23,814 bases of DNA, from NCBI GenBank assembly GCA_937927875.1, contig CALEYV010000065.1, positions 1 to 23,814 on the forward strand, in the 5' to 3' direction. Position numbers and translations under genes: made by a program. The notes under the pieces were generated by a model. The model did not search any database, was not told the origin of the DNA, and saw only the letters and a program-made list of their open reading frames with translations. Each line of letters opens with the position of its first letter. The stretch's first letter is position 1. Source of the stretch: an uncultured Actinomycetes bacterium. Its GTDB lineage: Bacteria; Actinomycetota; Acidimicrobiia; IMCC26256; PALSA-555. Below, piece after piece: positions 15,479 through 22,060 of this stretch.

Positions 15479-15602
15479 GTTCGGTCCGCTCCTCGCCTCG
15501 GCCGGGGCACGTTACTGGAGCCGTTCGGGACCGTGGGCGGCGAGCCGTCGCGGCCGGCCCGACCGCCGCCGTCGCCCGGGCCCGGGCTGCTCGTCTCGTC
15601 GC
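15479..15602 (-). promoter_or_regulatory. Gap between synthetase and MaoC-like genes with a probable promoter
   Basis: The 124-bp gap holds a TAACGT -10-like box (15514-15509) with a leader of about 30 nt and a GAGGAG Shine-Dalgarno (15494-15489) leading to GTG 15478. A 14-bp perfect GC palindrome sits at 15574-15587 close to the synthetase stop. No T-tract follows it, so termination is doubtful. I see no ORF here. Confidence 0.35.
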
Positions 15603-17132
15603 TCAGCGCGTGGACGGGACCTGGAGCCGGTGCTTCATGACCTTGCCGGTCGCGTTCCGGGGCAGCTCGTCGACGAAGAAGACCTGGCGGGGCCGCTTGT
15701 AGTCGGCCAGCCGCTCGGCGACGAAGCCGATGAGGCCCTCGTCGTCGAGGTCGCTCCCGGGGCGGCGGACCACCCAGGCCGCGACGTCCTCGCCGAGCAC
15801 CGGGTGCGGGACGCCGGTGACGGCGGCCTCCTGCACGTCCGGGTGGTCGAGCAGCACCGCCTCGACGTCGGTGGCGTAGATGTTGTTGCCGCCCCGGATG
15901 ATCATGTCCTTCTTGCGGCCGCAGATATAGAGGAAGCCGTCCGCGTCGAGGTAGGCGAGGTCGCCGGAGCGCAGCCAGCCGTCGTCGGTCCAGGTGGCCG
16001 CGGTCGCCTCGTCGTCCTTGTAGTACTCCCGCTGCTTGCCGGCCATGCGGAGCAGCAGCTCGCCGACCTCGCCCGCCGGCAGCTCGTTGCCGTCGTCGTC
16101 GACCACCTTGATCTCCATCGGGCCGATCGGCTTGCCCACCGAGCCGATCCGGTTCCGGATCTCTTCCTTCGGCATGACGATGTAGGCCGGGCCGGCCTCG
16201 GTCATCCCGTACGAGTTGCCGACGGTCGCGTCGGGGAGGCGCTCGATGAGCGTCAGCTGGGTCTTCGGTGCCAGCGGCGCGCTGCCGATCGACACCAGCT
16301 GGAGGCTGGAGAGGTCGCGCCGCTCGAAGTCGGGGTGGGCGACGATGAGCTCGGCGAAGGCGGGCACGAGCATGCACGACGTCGGTCGCTCCCGCTCGAC
16401 GTACTCGAGCCAGCGGCCGGCGTCGAAGCGGGGCTGGTAGAACCCGACCAGGCCCATCTTCATCGGGTTGTAGATGAACGCGATGCCGGCGAAGGTGAAC
16501 ATCGGCGCCCCGTGGATCCAGCCCCGGCCGGTCCACACCGGCTCGCGGTTGGGGATCATGGCCAGGTTGCTGTGCCGCACCGCGATGCCCTTCGGCAGCC
16601 CCGTCGTCCCCGACGTGTACATCACGTCGGCCAGGTCGGACGGGTCCCGGGGCACCTGGAAGTCGCTCCGGTCGGCGGCCCGTACCGCCTCCCACGGCTG
16701 CACGCCGGCTGCGCCGCCGCCCGCCGACACCACGGTCCGCAGCGACGGGACCGCCGGCCGCACCGCCAAGGGGGCGGCCAGCAGCGACTCGCAGGTGAGC
16801 AGCGCCGACACCTCGGCGTGGCCGAGGATCGTCGCCAGTTCGGGCTCCGAGAGCCGGGTGTTCGTGGGGACGGCGACCGCGCCCGCCTTGTGCACGGCCG
16901 CGTAGGCGACGATCCAGCGCAGCACCTCGTCCGCCGGCAGGTAGATGGAGACCCGATCGTTCGGACCGACGCCCAGCTCGACGAGGCCCCGTGCGAGCGC
17001 GTTCGAGTCACCGTCCCAGCCCTCGAACGTGATCGCGGTCTCCGCGTCGAGGTTGCGGTACGCGACGGCGTCGCCGTGCTGGCGCGCCATGAAGCGCAGC
17101 TGATCGACCTGCAGCTCGCCCGACGGAGGCAC
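15603..17132 (-). CDS. Acyl-CoA synthetase (AMP-forming, ANL superfamily)
   Basis: 509 residues from GTG 17132; the open frame continues upstream to 18275 only as antisense of the thiolase. Intact core motifs are the A3 loop TSGTTGLPKG (173-182), YGMTE (308-312), SGDLAYLDADGFLYICGRKKDMI (389-411) and the catalytic lysine K497 in RNATGKVMKH. One oddity is GGNNIYATDVE where most relatives have GENIYPxEVE. It activates a carboxylic acid to its CoA thioester via an acyl-adenylate in the cytoplasm. The chain class is not readable from sequence. A TACGTT -10 box ends 7 nt before the GTG. It is divergent from the thiolase and lies upstream of the MaoC-like, VOC and ligase-like genes on the same strand. 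Confidence 0.93.
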   Translation of the reverse strand: MPPSGELQVDQLRFMARQHGDAVAYRNLDAETAITFEGWDGDSNALARGLVELGVGPNDRVSIYLPADEVLRWIVAYAAVHKAGAVAVPTNTRLSEPELATILGHAEVSALLTCESLLAAPLAVRPAVPSLRTVVSAGGGAAGVQPWEAVRAADRSDFQVPRDPSDLADVMYTSGTTGLPKGIAVRHSNLAMIPNREPVWTGRGWIHGAPMFTFAGIAFIYNPMKMGLVGFYQPRFDAGRWLEYVERERPTSCMLVPAFAELIVAHPDFERRDLSSLQLVSIGSAPLAPKTQLTLIERLPDATVGNSYGMTEAGPAYIVMPKEEIRNRIGSVGKPIGPMEIKVVDDDGNELPAGEVGELLLRMAGKQREYYKDDEATAATWTDDGWLRSGDLAYLDADGFLYICGRKKDMIIRGGNNIYATDVEAVLLDHPDVQEAAVTGVPHPVLGEDVAAWVVRRPGSDLDDEGLIGFVAERLADYKRPRQVFFVDELPRNATGKVMKHRLQVPSTR

Positions 17133-17234
17133 GGGCGCGAACGTAGCCGCCGGACCTGACGCAGGCGTCAGGGTAGGGTCGAGGCCGGCGGCCGCCTCTC
17201 CACGACCGGCCGCCACGGTTCGGGAGGAGCAGCA
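17133..17234. promoter_or_regulatory. Divergent promoters of acyl-CoA synthetase and thiolase genes
   Basis: Minus strand: TACGTT (17145-17140), then 7 nt to GTG 17132, leaderless. Plus strand: TAGGGT (17174-17179), then a leader of about 50 nt with a GGGAGGAG Shine-Dalgarno (17222-17229) before GTG 17235. The palindrome at 17155-17172 lies between the two -10 boxes and overlaps the -35/spacer region of both. Confidence 0.5.
17155..17172. promoter_or_regulatory. Palindromic operator candidate
   Basis: CCTGACGC-AG-GCGTCAGG is a perfect inverted repeat with 8-bp arms and a 2-bp centre. It ends 2 bp before the thiolase -10 box and starts 10 bp upstream of the synthetase -10 box. The size and dyad suit a dimeric TetR- or GntR-type repressor. 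It differs from the KstR and KstR2 consensus motifs as I recall them. The only regulator gene in the window is the TetR gene at 4275; whether it binds here is unknown. Confidence 0.5.
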
Positions 17235-18416
17235 GTGGGAGACGCCGTCATCGTCGCCGCGGCCCGCACGCCGATCGGCACCGCCCGGAAGGGCTCGCTG
17301 GCCGGGTTCACGGCCTTCGAGCTGGCCCGACTCGCGGTCGAGGAAGCGGCCAAGCGGTCCGGGATCCCGACCGAGGACTTCGACGACATCGTGCTGGGCG
17401 AGGTGCTCCAGGGCGGCGGCGACATCGCCCGGTACGTGGCGATCGAGCTCGGGCTGACCGAGGTGCCCGGCATGGCGCACAACCGCCACTGCGCGTCCGG
17501 CATGGCGGCGGTGCAGACCGCGGCGGCGAACATCCGGGCCGGGATGGACCGCGTCGTCATCGCGGGCGGCTCCGAGAGCATCAGCCAGTCGCCCCAGGTG
17601 TTCCGCAAGCTGCCGGGCCCCTACGGCGGCGTGCAGCAGTGGCTGTCGCCGTCGCATCCCGAGACACCGGACGCGCCGACGATGGACATGTCGATCACCG
17701 TCGGGTGGAACACCGCACAGCGGTGCGACGTCACCCGCGAGGCCATGGACGACTGGGCGTACCACTCGCACCAGCGGGCCGTCGCCGCCATCGACGAGGG
17801 ACGGTTCCGGGACGAGGTGTTCGCGGTCGAGGTCCCCGTCGGTCGCGGGGAGCGGAAGATCTTCGACACCGACGAGCACCCGCGGCGGGACACCACGCTC
17901 GAGAAGCTCGCGGCATTGCCGCCGCTGCACCCCGAGATCCCGGGCTTCTCGATCACGGCCGGCAACGCCTCCGGCCTCAACGACGGGTCGTGCGCGCTGG
18001 TGCTCACCGACGACGCCTACGCGCGGGACCACGACCTCGAGGTGCTCGCCACCGTTCGGTCGTGGGCGTCGGCGGGCCTGCCGCCGGCCGACACCGGGCT
18101 CGGCCCCACGGTGGCGATCCCGAAGGCCGCCGCGCGCGCGGGGATCGAGCTCACCGACGTCGACCTGGTCGAGATCAACGAGGCGTTCGCGTCGATGGCG
18201 GTGGCGTCGAGCCGGGTCCTCGGCTTCCCGCACGACATCGTGAACGTGAGCGGCAGCGGCTGCAGCCTCGGCCACCCGGTCGCCTGCACTGGCGCCCGCA
18301 TGATCGCCACCCTCGTGTACGAGCTGCGGCGCCGCGGGGGCGGCACCGGCGTGGCGAGCATGTGCGCCGGCGGCGGCATGGGCTCCGCGACGGTCCTCGA
18401 GGTCCCCGCGCCGTAG
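17235..18416 (+). CDS. Thiolase (acetyl-CoA acyltransferase family)
   Basis: 393 residues, full-length thiolase. The N-terminus is VIVAAARTPIGTARKGSLAG. The nucleophile is C86 in NRHCASGMAAV, followed by GGSESISQSP (111-120), NEAFASMA (315-322), H347 in SGCSLGHPVACTGARM, and C377 in CAGGGMGSA. All catalytic residues are present, although the usual NVNG-G ... GHPxGxTG segment is changed to NVSGSGCSLGHPVACTG. It should cleave 3-ketoacyl-CoA with CoA, or run the reverse condensation. GTG 17235 is supported by the GGGAGGAG Shine-Dalgarno. It is divergent from the synthetase and probably shares its regulation. Confidence 0.95.
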   Translation: MGDAVIVAAARTPIGTARKGSLAGFTAFELARLAVEEAAKRSGIPTEDFDDIVLGEVLQGGGDIARYVAIELGLTEVPGMAHNRHCASGMAAVQTAAANIRAGMDRVVIAGGSESISQSPQVFRKLPGPYGGVQQWLSPSHPETPDAPTMDMSITVGWNTAQRCDVTREAMDDWAYHSHQRAVAAIDEGRFRDEVFAVEVPVGRGERKIFDTDEHPRRDTTLEKLAALPPLHPEIPGFSITAGNASGLNDGSCALVLTDDAYARDHDLEVLATVRSWASAGLPPADTGLGPTVAIPKAAARAGIELTDVDLVEINEAFASMAVASSRVLGFPHDIVNVSGSGCSLGHPVACTGARMIATLVYELRRRGGGTGVASMCAGGGMGSATVLEVPAP

Positions 18417-18420
18417 TCCC

Positions 18421-18435
18421 GTTCCGCCTCGGAAC
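18421..18435. repeat. Short inverted repeat after the thiolase gene
   Basis: GTTCCG-CCT-CGGAAC is a perfect 6-bp dyad with a 3-bp centre, 5 bp after the thiolase stop and upstream of a TACCTT box (18463-18468). It may be a small hairpin or an operator for the following gene. There is no T-tract. Confidence 0.3.
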
Positions 18436-18457
18436 TCGGACCTCGTCGCGCCCGGGC

Positions 18458-19252
18458 GTGCCTACCTTGCGCGGCGGCGCCGCCGACCCCGAGGACGATC
18501 TGGCGCTGGCGCTCGCGCTCGCCGACGCCGCCGACGCCATCACGACCGCCCGGTTTAGGGCCCGCGACCTGCGCGTGCAGACCAAGCCGGATCAGACGCC
18601 GGTCACCGAGGCGGACCTGGGCGTGGAGCGCATGGTGCGCGACGAGCTGGCGACCGCCCGGCCCGGTGATGCGGTGCTCGGCGAGGAGTTCGGGGCGTCC
18701 GGTGACGGCCCCCGGCGATGGATCGTCGATCCCATCGACGGAACGAAGAGCTTCGTGCGAGGCGTGCCGGCGTGGGGAACGCTGCTCGCGCTCGAGGTGG
18801 ACGACGAGGTCGTCGTCGGCGTCGCCTCCGCGCCCGCGCTCGGGAGGCGCTGGTGGGCCCGGCGCGGCGGCGGCGCGTTCGCGAACGGGGAGGCCATCCA
18901 GGTGTCGGGTGTCGAGCGGCTCGAGGACGCGCACCTCTGCGCGCCGAGCGAGCGCTACTTCGACGACGCCGGCCTCGGCCCTCCGTTCCGGGCCCTGGCC
19001 CGGCGGTCGTGGCGGGCGGCGGGGTTCGCCGACTTCTGGGGCCACGTGCTCGTCGCCGAGGGGTCCGTCGACGTGATGGTCGAGCCGATCCTGTCCCTCT
19101 GGGACGTCGCGGCCCTGCAGCCCATCGTGCAGGAGGCGGGTGGCCGGGTCAGCGACCTGCACGGCGACCGGTGGACGCGCGACGGTCCGTGCGTGACGAC
19201 GAACGGACGGCTGCACGACGCCGTGCTCGCCGCGCTCGGGGAGGCGCCGTGA
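18458..19252 (+). CDS. hisN: Inositol-monophosphatase family protein, histidinol-phosphatase (HisN)-like
   Basis: 264 residues if started at GTG 18458. IMPase motifs are E76/E77 (GEEFG), DPIDGTKSF (91-99) with the Mg ligands D91 and D94, and LWDVAALQPIVQEAGG with D216. The segment ARFRARDLRVQTKPDQTPVTEAD and the APALGRRWWARRGGGAF block are characteristic of actinobacterial HisN, which dephosphorylates histidinol phosphate. The preceding frame is open but is the shadow of the thiolase. TTG 18467 is an alternative start; neither has a good Shine-Dalgarno. No other histidine gene is in the window, so a different sugar or inositol phosphate substrate remains possible. Its stop overlaps the start of the sugar kinase (GTGA). 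Confidence 0.82.
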   Translation: MPTLRGGAADPEDDLALALALADAADAITTARFRARDLRVQTKPDQTPVTEADLGVERMVRDELATARPGDAVLGEEFGASGDGPRRWIVDPIDGTKSFVRGVPAWGTLLALEVDDEVVVGVASAPALGRRWWARRGGGAFANGEAIQVSGVERLEDAHLCAPSERYFDDAGLGPPFRALARRSWRAAGFADFWGHVLVAEGSVDVMVEPILSLWDVAALQPIVQEAGGRVSDLHGDRWTRDGPCVTTNGRLHDAVLAALGEAP

Positions 19253-20580
19253 GCGGGCCGGTCACGGTCGGAATCGACATCGGCACCTCGTCGGTGAAGG
19301 CCGTCGCTGCCGACGACGACGGCAACGTCGTCGCCCACGCTCGGATCCCACACGAGGTCCGGGTCCCAGCGCCGGGGCGGCTCGAGCACGACGCCGCCGA
19401 CGCGTGGCGCCGCGGACCGCAGGCCGCGCTAGCCGCGCTCGGCGACCTCGACGTGCGGGGCGTGAGCGTGGCGGCCATGGTCCCGTCCCTGACGGCTGTC
19501 GACGGCGGCGGCGTGCCCGTGCAGCCGGGCCTCCTGTACGGCGACGAGCGCGGCCACACCGGTGTCGCCGGCAACCCGATCGAGGCCGGGGAGCTGCTGG
19601 CCTTCCTACGGTGGCTGGTCGGCGAGGCGCCGGACGCGGCCGGCTTCTGGCCTGCGCAAGCGGTCGCCAACCATGCGCTCAGCGGCACCGCGGTGCTCGA
19701 CACCTCGACCGCCGCCACCGCGCTCCCGCTCTTCGACTGGACGGGCTGGGACCCGAAGGTCGCGGCCGACCACGGCACCCGCGTCGAGCAGTTCCCGCAG
19801 CTGGTTCCCACCGGTCTCGAGGGCGCGCGCATCGGCGGGGACGGTCCACCGCTGGCGTCGGGGTGCATCGACGCGCTGGCGGAGCAGATTGTCGCCGGCG
19901 CCGACGCCGACGGCGACGTGCTGCTGCTGCTCGGCACCACGCTCATCGTCTGGGCCGTCACGCCGTCGAGCGATCCCGCGCCGGGGCTCTACGTGCTGCC
20001 GCACACCGCGGCCGGCAAGATGCTCGTCGGCGGGCCCAGCAACGCCGGCGGGCTGTTCACGAACTGGGCGGCGAGCCTGCTCGGCGCGCCAACCAGCGCC
20101 GTCGATCCTGGGCGGGTCCCGGTCTGGGCTCCCTACCCGCGTGGGGAGCGCTCACCGCTGCACGATCCCGACCGGCGAGCCGTGCTCGCCGATCTCGACC
20201 TCACCCACGACGCGGCCGCGGTTCGGCGGGCCGCCTTCGAGGCATCGGGGTTCGTCGCGCGTCGTCTGCTCGAGCTGGCCCGCCAGCACCACGGCATCGA
20301 GCCCCGACGGTTCGTGGCGTCGGGGGGCGGCACCCGGGTCGACGACTGGGTGCAGGCGGTCGCCGACGCGACCGGGCTGCCGATCGACTGCGTCGCCGTG
20401 CCCGAAGGCGGCGCGCTCGGTTCGGCGTGGCTGGCGCGCATCGCGGCCGGCTTCGAGGAGCCGACCGCGATGACCGAGGGGCGCCGGTGGGCGCGGACCG
20501 GACGGCGGGTCGAGCCCGACCCGGCCTGGGTGGAGCCGGTGAACGAGCGGTACGAGCGGTTCCTCGAACTGGCGACGTAG
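19249..20580 (+). CDS. FGGY-family carbohydrate kinase
   Basis: 443 residues from GTG 19249, overlapping the phosphatase stop by 4 bp. Actin-like ATPase motifs are visible: GIDIGTSSVKA (8-18) with D10, the probable catalytic base D208 in ASGCIDALAEQ, LLGTTLIVW (228-235), and the second FGGY signature region VASGGGTRVDDWVQAVADATGLP (356-378). EGGALGSAWLA follows. It transfers phosphate from ATP to a sugar or polyol, with xylulokinase-like overall order. At 443 residues it is shorter than most family members (about 480-520). Pairing with an IMPase-fold phosphatase may indicate a small sugar or polyol module. The substrate is unknown. Confidence 0.9.
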   Translation: MSGPVTVGIDIGTSSVKAVAADDDGNVVAHARIPHEVRVPAPGRLEHDAADAWRRGPQAALAALGDLDVRGVSVAAMVPSLTAVDGGGVPVQPGLLYGDERGHTGVAGNPIEAGELLAFLRWLVGEAPDAAGFWPAQAVANHALSGTAVLDTSTAATALPLFDWTGWDPKVAADHGTRVEQFPQLVPTGLEGARIGGDGPPLASGCIDALAEQIVAGADADGDVLLLLGTTLIVWAVTPSSDPAPGLYVLPHTAAGKMLVGGPSNAGGLFTNWAASLLGAPTSAVDPGRVPVWAPYPRGERSPLHDPDRRAVLADLDLTHDAAAVRRAAFEASGFVARRLLELARQHHGIEPRRFVASGGGTRVDDWVQAVADATGLPIDCVAVPEGGALGSAWLARIAAGFEEPTAMTEGRRWARTGRRVEPDPAWVEPVNERYERFLELAT

Positions 20581-20589
20581 CATTCGCGC
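20578..20589 (+). promoter_or_regulatory. Leaderless promoter -10 of the P450 gene
   Basis: TAGCAT (20578-20583) begins in the kinase stop codon and is followed by 6 nt to ATG 20590. No Shine-Dalgarno is present, so the P450-ferredoxin pair probably has its own leaderless transcript. Confidence 0.5.
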
Positions 20590-21804
20590 ATGACCCAAGT
20601 GACGCGCGCGCACGCCGACTGGGACCCGATGGCGCAGTTCGTCGCCGACCCGAACGACGTGCGCGACCCCCACGCCGAGCTCGCCCGGCGTCGCCGCGAG
20701 CTCCCGGTGGCGATCCGCCCGGCCGGGGCCCGGATCGACGGCTTCGAGGTGTATCGCTACGACGACTGCGCGTCGGTGCTGCGGGACAACGAGACGTTCT
20801 CGTCGGAGAGCATCCGGGTCAGCATGGCCGACTTCATGGGGAAGTACCCGCTGGTCGGGATGGACGAGCCCGTCCACCGCCGGCTGCGGTCCCTCGTCGC
20901 CCAGGCCTTTCGGCAGAAGACGCTGGCTCACTTCGAGGACGATCTGGTCGTGCCGGTCGTCGACGAGATGATCGACGGCTTCGCGGCGCGGGGCCAGGCC
21001 GAGCTGGTGCGCGAGATGACCTACCGCTACCCGGTGCAGGTCATCGCGGTGATCCTCGGGCTCCCGAAGGACGACTACGAGCAGTTCCACCGGTGGGCCT
21101 CCGCGATCATCAGCGTCGCGGGCCGGCCCATGGAGGGCATGCAGGCGGCCGCCGAGCTGCGCGCCTACCTCGAGCGGGTACTCGAGGACCGGCGCGCCAA
21201 CCCGCATGACGACCTCATCACCGAGCTCGCCACCGTCGAGCTGGACGGCGAGCGGCTCGACGACGAGGAGATCTTCTCGTTCCTGCAGCTGCTGCTGCCG
21301 GCGGGCGCCGAGACCACCTACCGCGCGACCGGGAACCTGCTGTTCGGGCTGCTCTCGAACCCGGCCCAGCTCGACGCGCTGCGCGCCGATCGTTCGCTGC
21401 TCGTCGCGGCCGTCGAGGAGGCCATCCGCTGGGAGCCGCCCCTGCTCATCACCTCGCGCGTCGCGGTGCGCGACGCCGAGGTGGCCGGGACCGCGATCCC
21501 CGCCGGCGCCCAGGTCATCCCCAACATCGGGTCCGCCAACCGCGACGAGACGCGCTGGGACCACGCCGAGGAGTTCGACCTGTTCCGGGAGTCCAAGCCC
21601 GTCATCTCGTTCGGCGTCGGTCCCCACATGTGCCTCGGCATGCACCTGGCCCGGATGGAGATGCGGGCGGCCGTGAACCGGCTGCTCGACCGCTGCCCGA
21701 ACCTGCGCTTCGACGCCGACGCCGTGGAGCGAGACGACGTGCACATCCACGGGGAGACCTTCCGGTCGCCGACCATGCTGCCGGTGCTCTTCGACGCCGC
21801 GTGA
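20590..21804 (+). CDS. Cytochrome P450
   Basis: 404 residues, soluble class I bacterial P450 with no membrane anchor. The I-helix oxygen-activating motif is AGAETT (238-243), the ExxR motif is E277-R280 (EEAIRW), and the heme loop FGVGPHMCLG (341-350) carries the thiolate ligand C348. MDEPVHRRLR (91-100) is the typical C-helix. It hydroxylates or otherwise oxidises an unknown substrate. The ferredoxin gene 3 bp downstream is the obvious electron donor. No ferredoxin reductase is encoded within the window. The neighbouring acyl-CoA dehydrogenase and thiolase suggest a lipid, steroid or terpenoid substrate, but the CYP family cannot be assigned by eye. Confidence 0.96.
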   Translation: MTQVTRAHADWDPMAQFVADPNDVRDPHAELARRRRELPVAIRPAGARIDGFEVYRYDDCASVLRDNETFSSESIRVSMADFMGKYPLVGMDEPVHRRLRSLVAQAFRQKTLAHFEDDLVVPVVDEMIDGFAARGQAELVREMTYRYPVQVIAVILGLPKDDYEQFHRWASAIISVAGRPMEGMQAAAELRAYLERVLEDRRANPHDDLITELATVELDGERLDDEEIFSFLQLLLPAGAETTYRATGNLLFGLLSNPAQLDALRADRSLLVAAVEEAIRWEPPLLITSRVAVRDAEVAGTAIPAGAQVIPNIGSANRDETRWDHAEEFDLFRESKPVISFGVGPHMCLGMHLARMEMRAAVNRLLDRCPNLRFDADAVERDDVHIHGETFRSPTMLPVLFDAA

Positions 21805-21807
21805 GCC

Positions 21808-22014
21808 GTGCTGCGGATCGAGATCGACGCCACGAAGTGCATGGGATCGGGCAACTGCTCGTTCTGGGCGTCGGGCACGTTCGATCTCGGTGACGACGGC
21901 GTCGCGTTCGTGAAGGACCCGGCCGGCGACCCCGAGGACAAGGTCATCCTCGCCGGCCAGGGCTGCCCGACCCAAGCCATCGCGATCTGGCGCGACGACG
22001 AGCGCATCGTGTAG
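21808..22014 (+). CDS. [3Fe-4S] ferredoxin
   Basis: 68 residues from GTG 21808, 3 nt after the P450 stop. Cysteines are C11 and C17 in KCMGSGNC and C53 in GCPTQAI. The fourth ligand position of a [4Fe-4S] cluster (residue 14) is serine, so the cluster should be 3Fe-4S, as in P450-partner ferredoxins of actinomycetes. It is acidic and cytoplasmic. Its role is to pass electrons from a reductase, absent here, to the P450. It is co-transcribed with the P450. Confidence 0.93.
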   Translation: MLRIEIDATKCMGSGNCSFWASGTFDLGDDGVAFVKDPAGDPEDKVILAGQGCPTQAIAIWRDDERIV

Positions 22015-22019
22015 CCGTC

Positions 22020-22039
22020 GCGGCGCGTCGCCGCGCCGC
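22020..22039 (+). terminator. GC hairpin after the ferredoxin gene, possible terminator
   Basis: GCGGCGCG-TCGC-CGCGCCGC forms a perfect 8-bp stem with a 4-nt loop, starting 6 nt after the ferredoxin stop. No T-tract follows, so it is at best a partial or T-less terminator. The next gene has its own promoter a few bases on. Confidence 0.4.
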
Positions 22040-22048
22040 CGACACCCG

Positions 22049-22060
22049 TAGGATCAGCGG
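22049..22060 (+). promoter_or_regulatory. Leaderless promoter -10 of the acyl-CoA dehydrogenase gene
   Basis: TAGGAT (22049-22054) is followed by 6 nt to ATG 22061. There is no Shine-Dalgarno. The spacing equals that before the P450 and Ppx/GppA genes. Confidence 0.5.

Noticed and set aside
15574..15587. 14-bp perfect GC palindrome as a rho-independent terminator
   Set aside because: It has no loop beyond the dyad centre and no T-tract; GC-only dyads arise often by chance in this composition.
15468..17159. 563-residue plus-strand open frame
   Set aside because: Exact antisense shadow of the acyl-CoA synthetase.
17639..18457. N-terminal extension of the HisN-like frame into the thiolase
   Set aside because: Out-of-frame reading of the thiolase; the IMPase fold begins after 18458.
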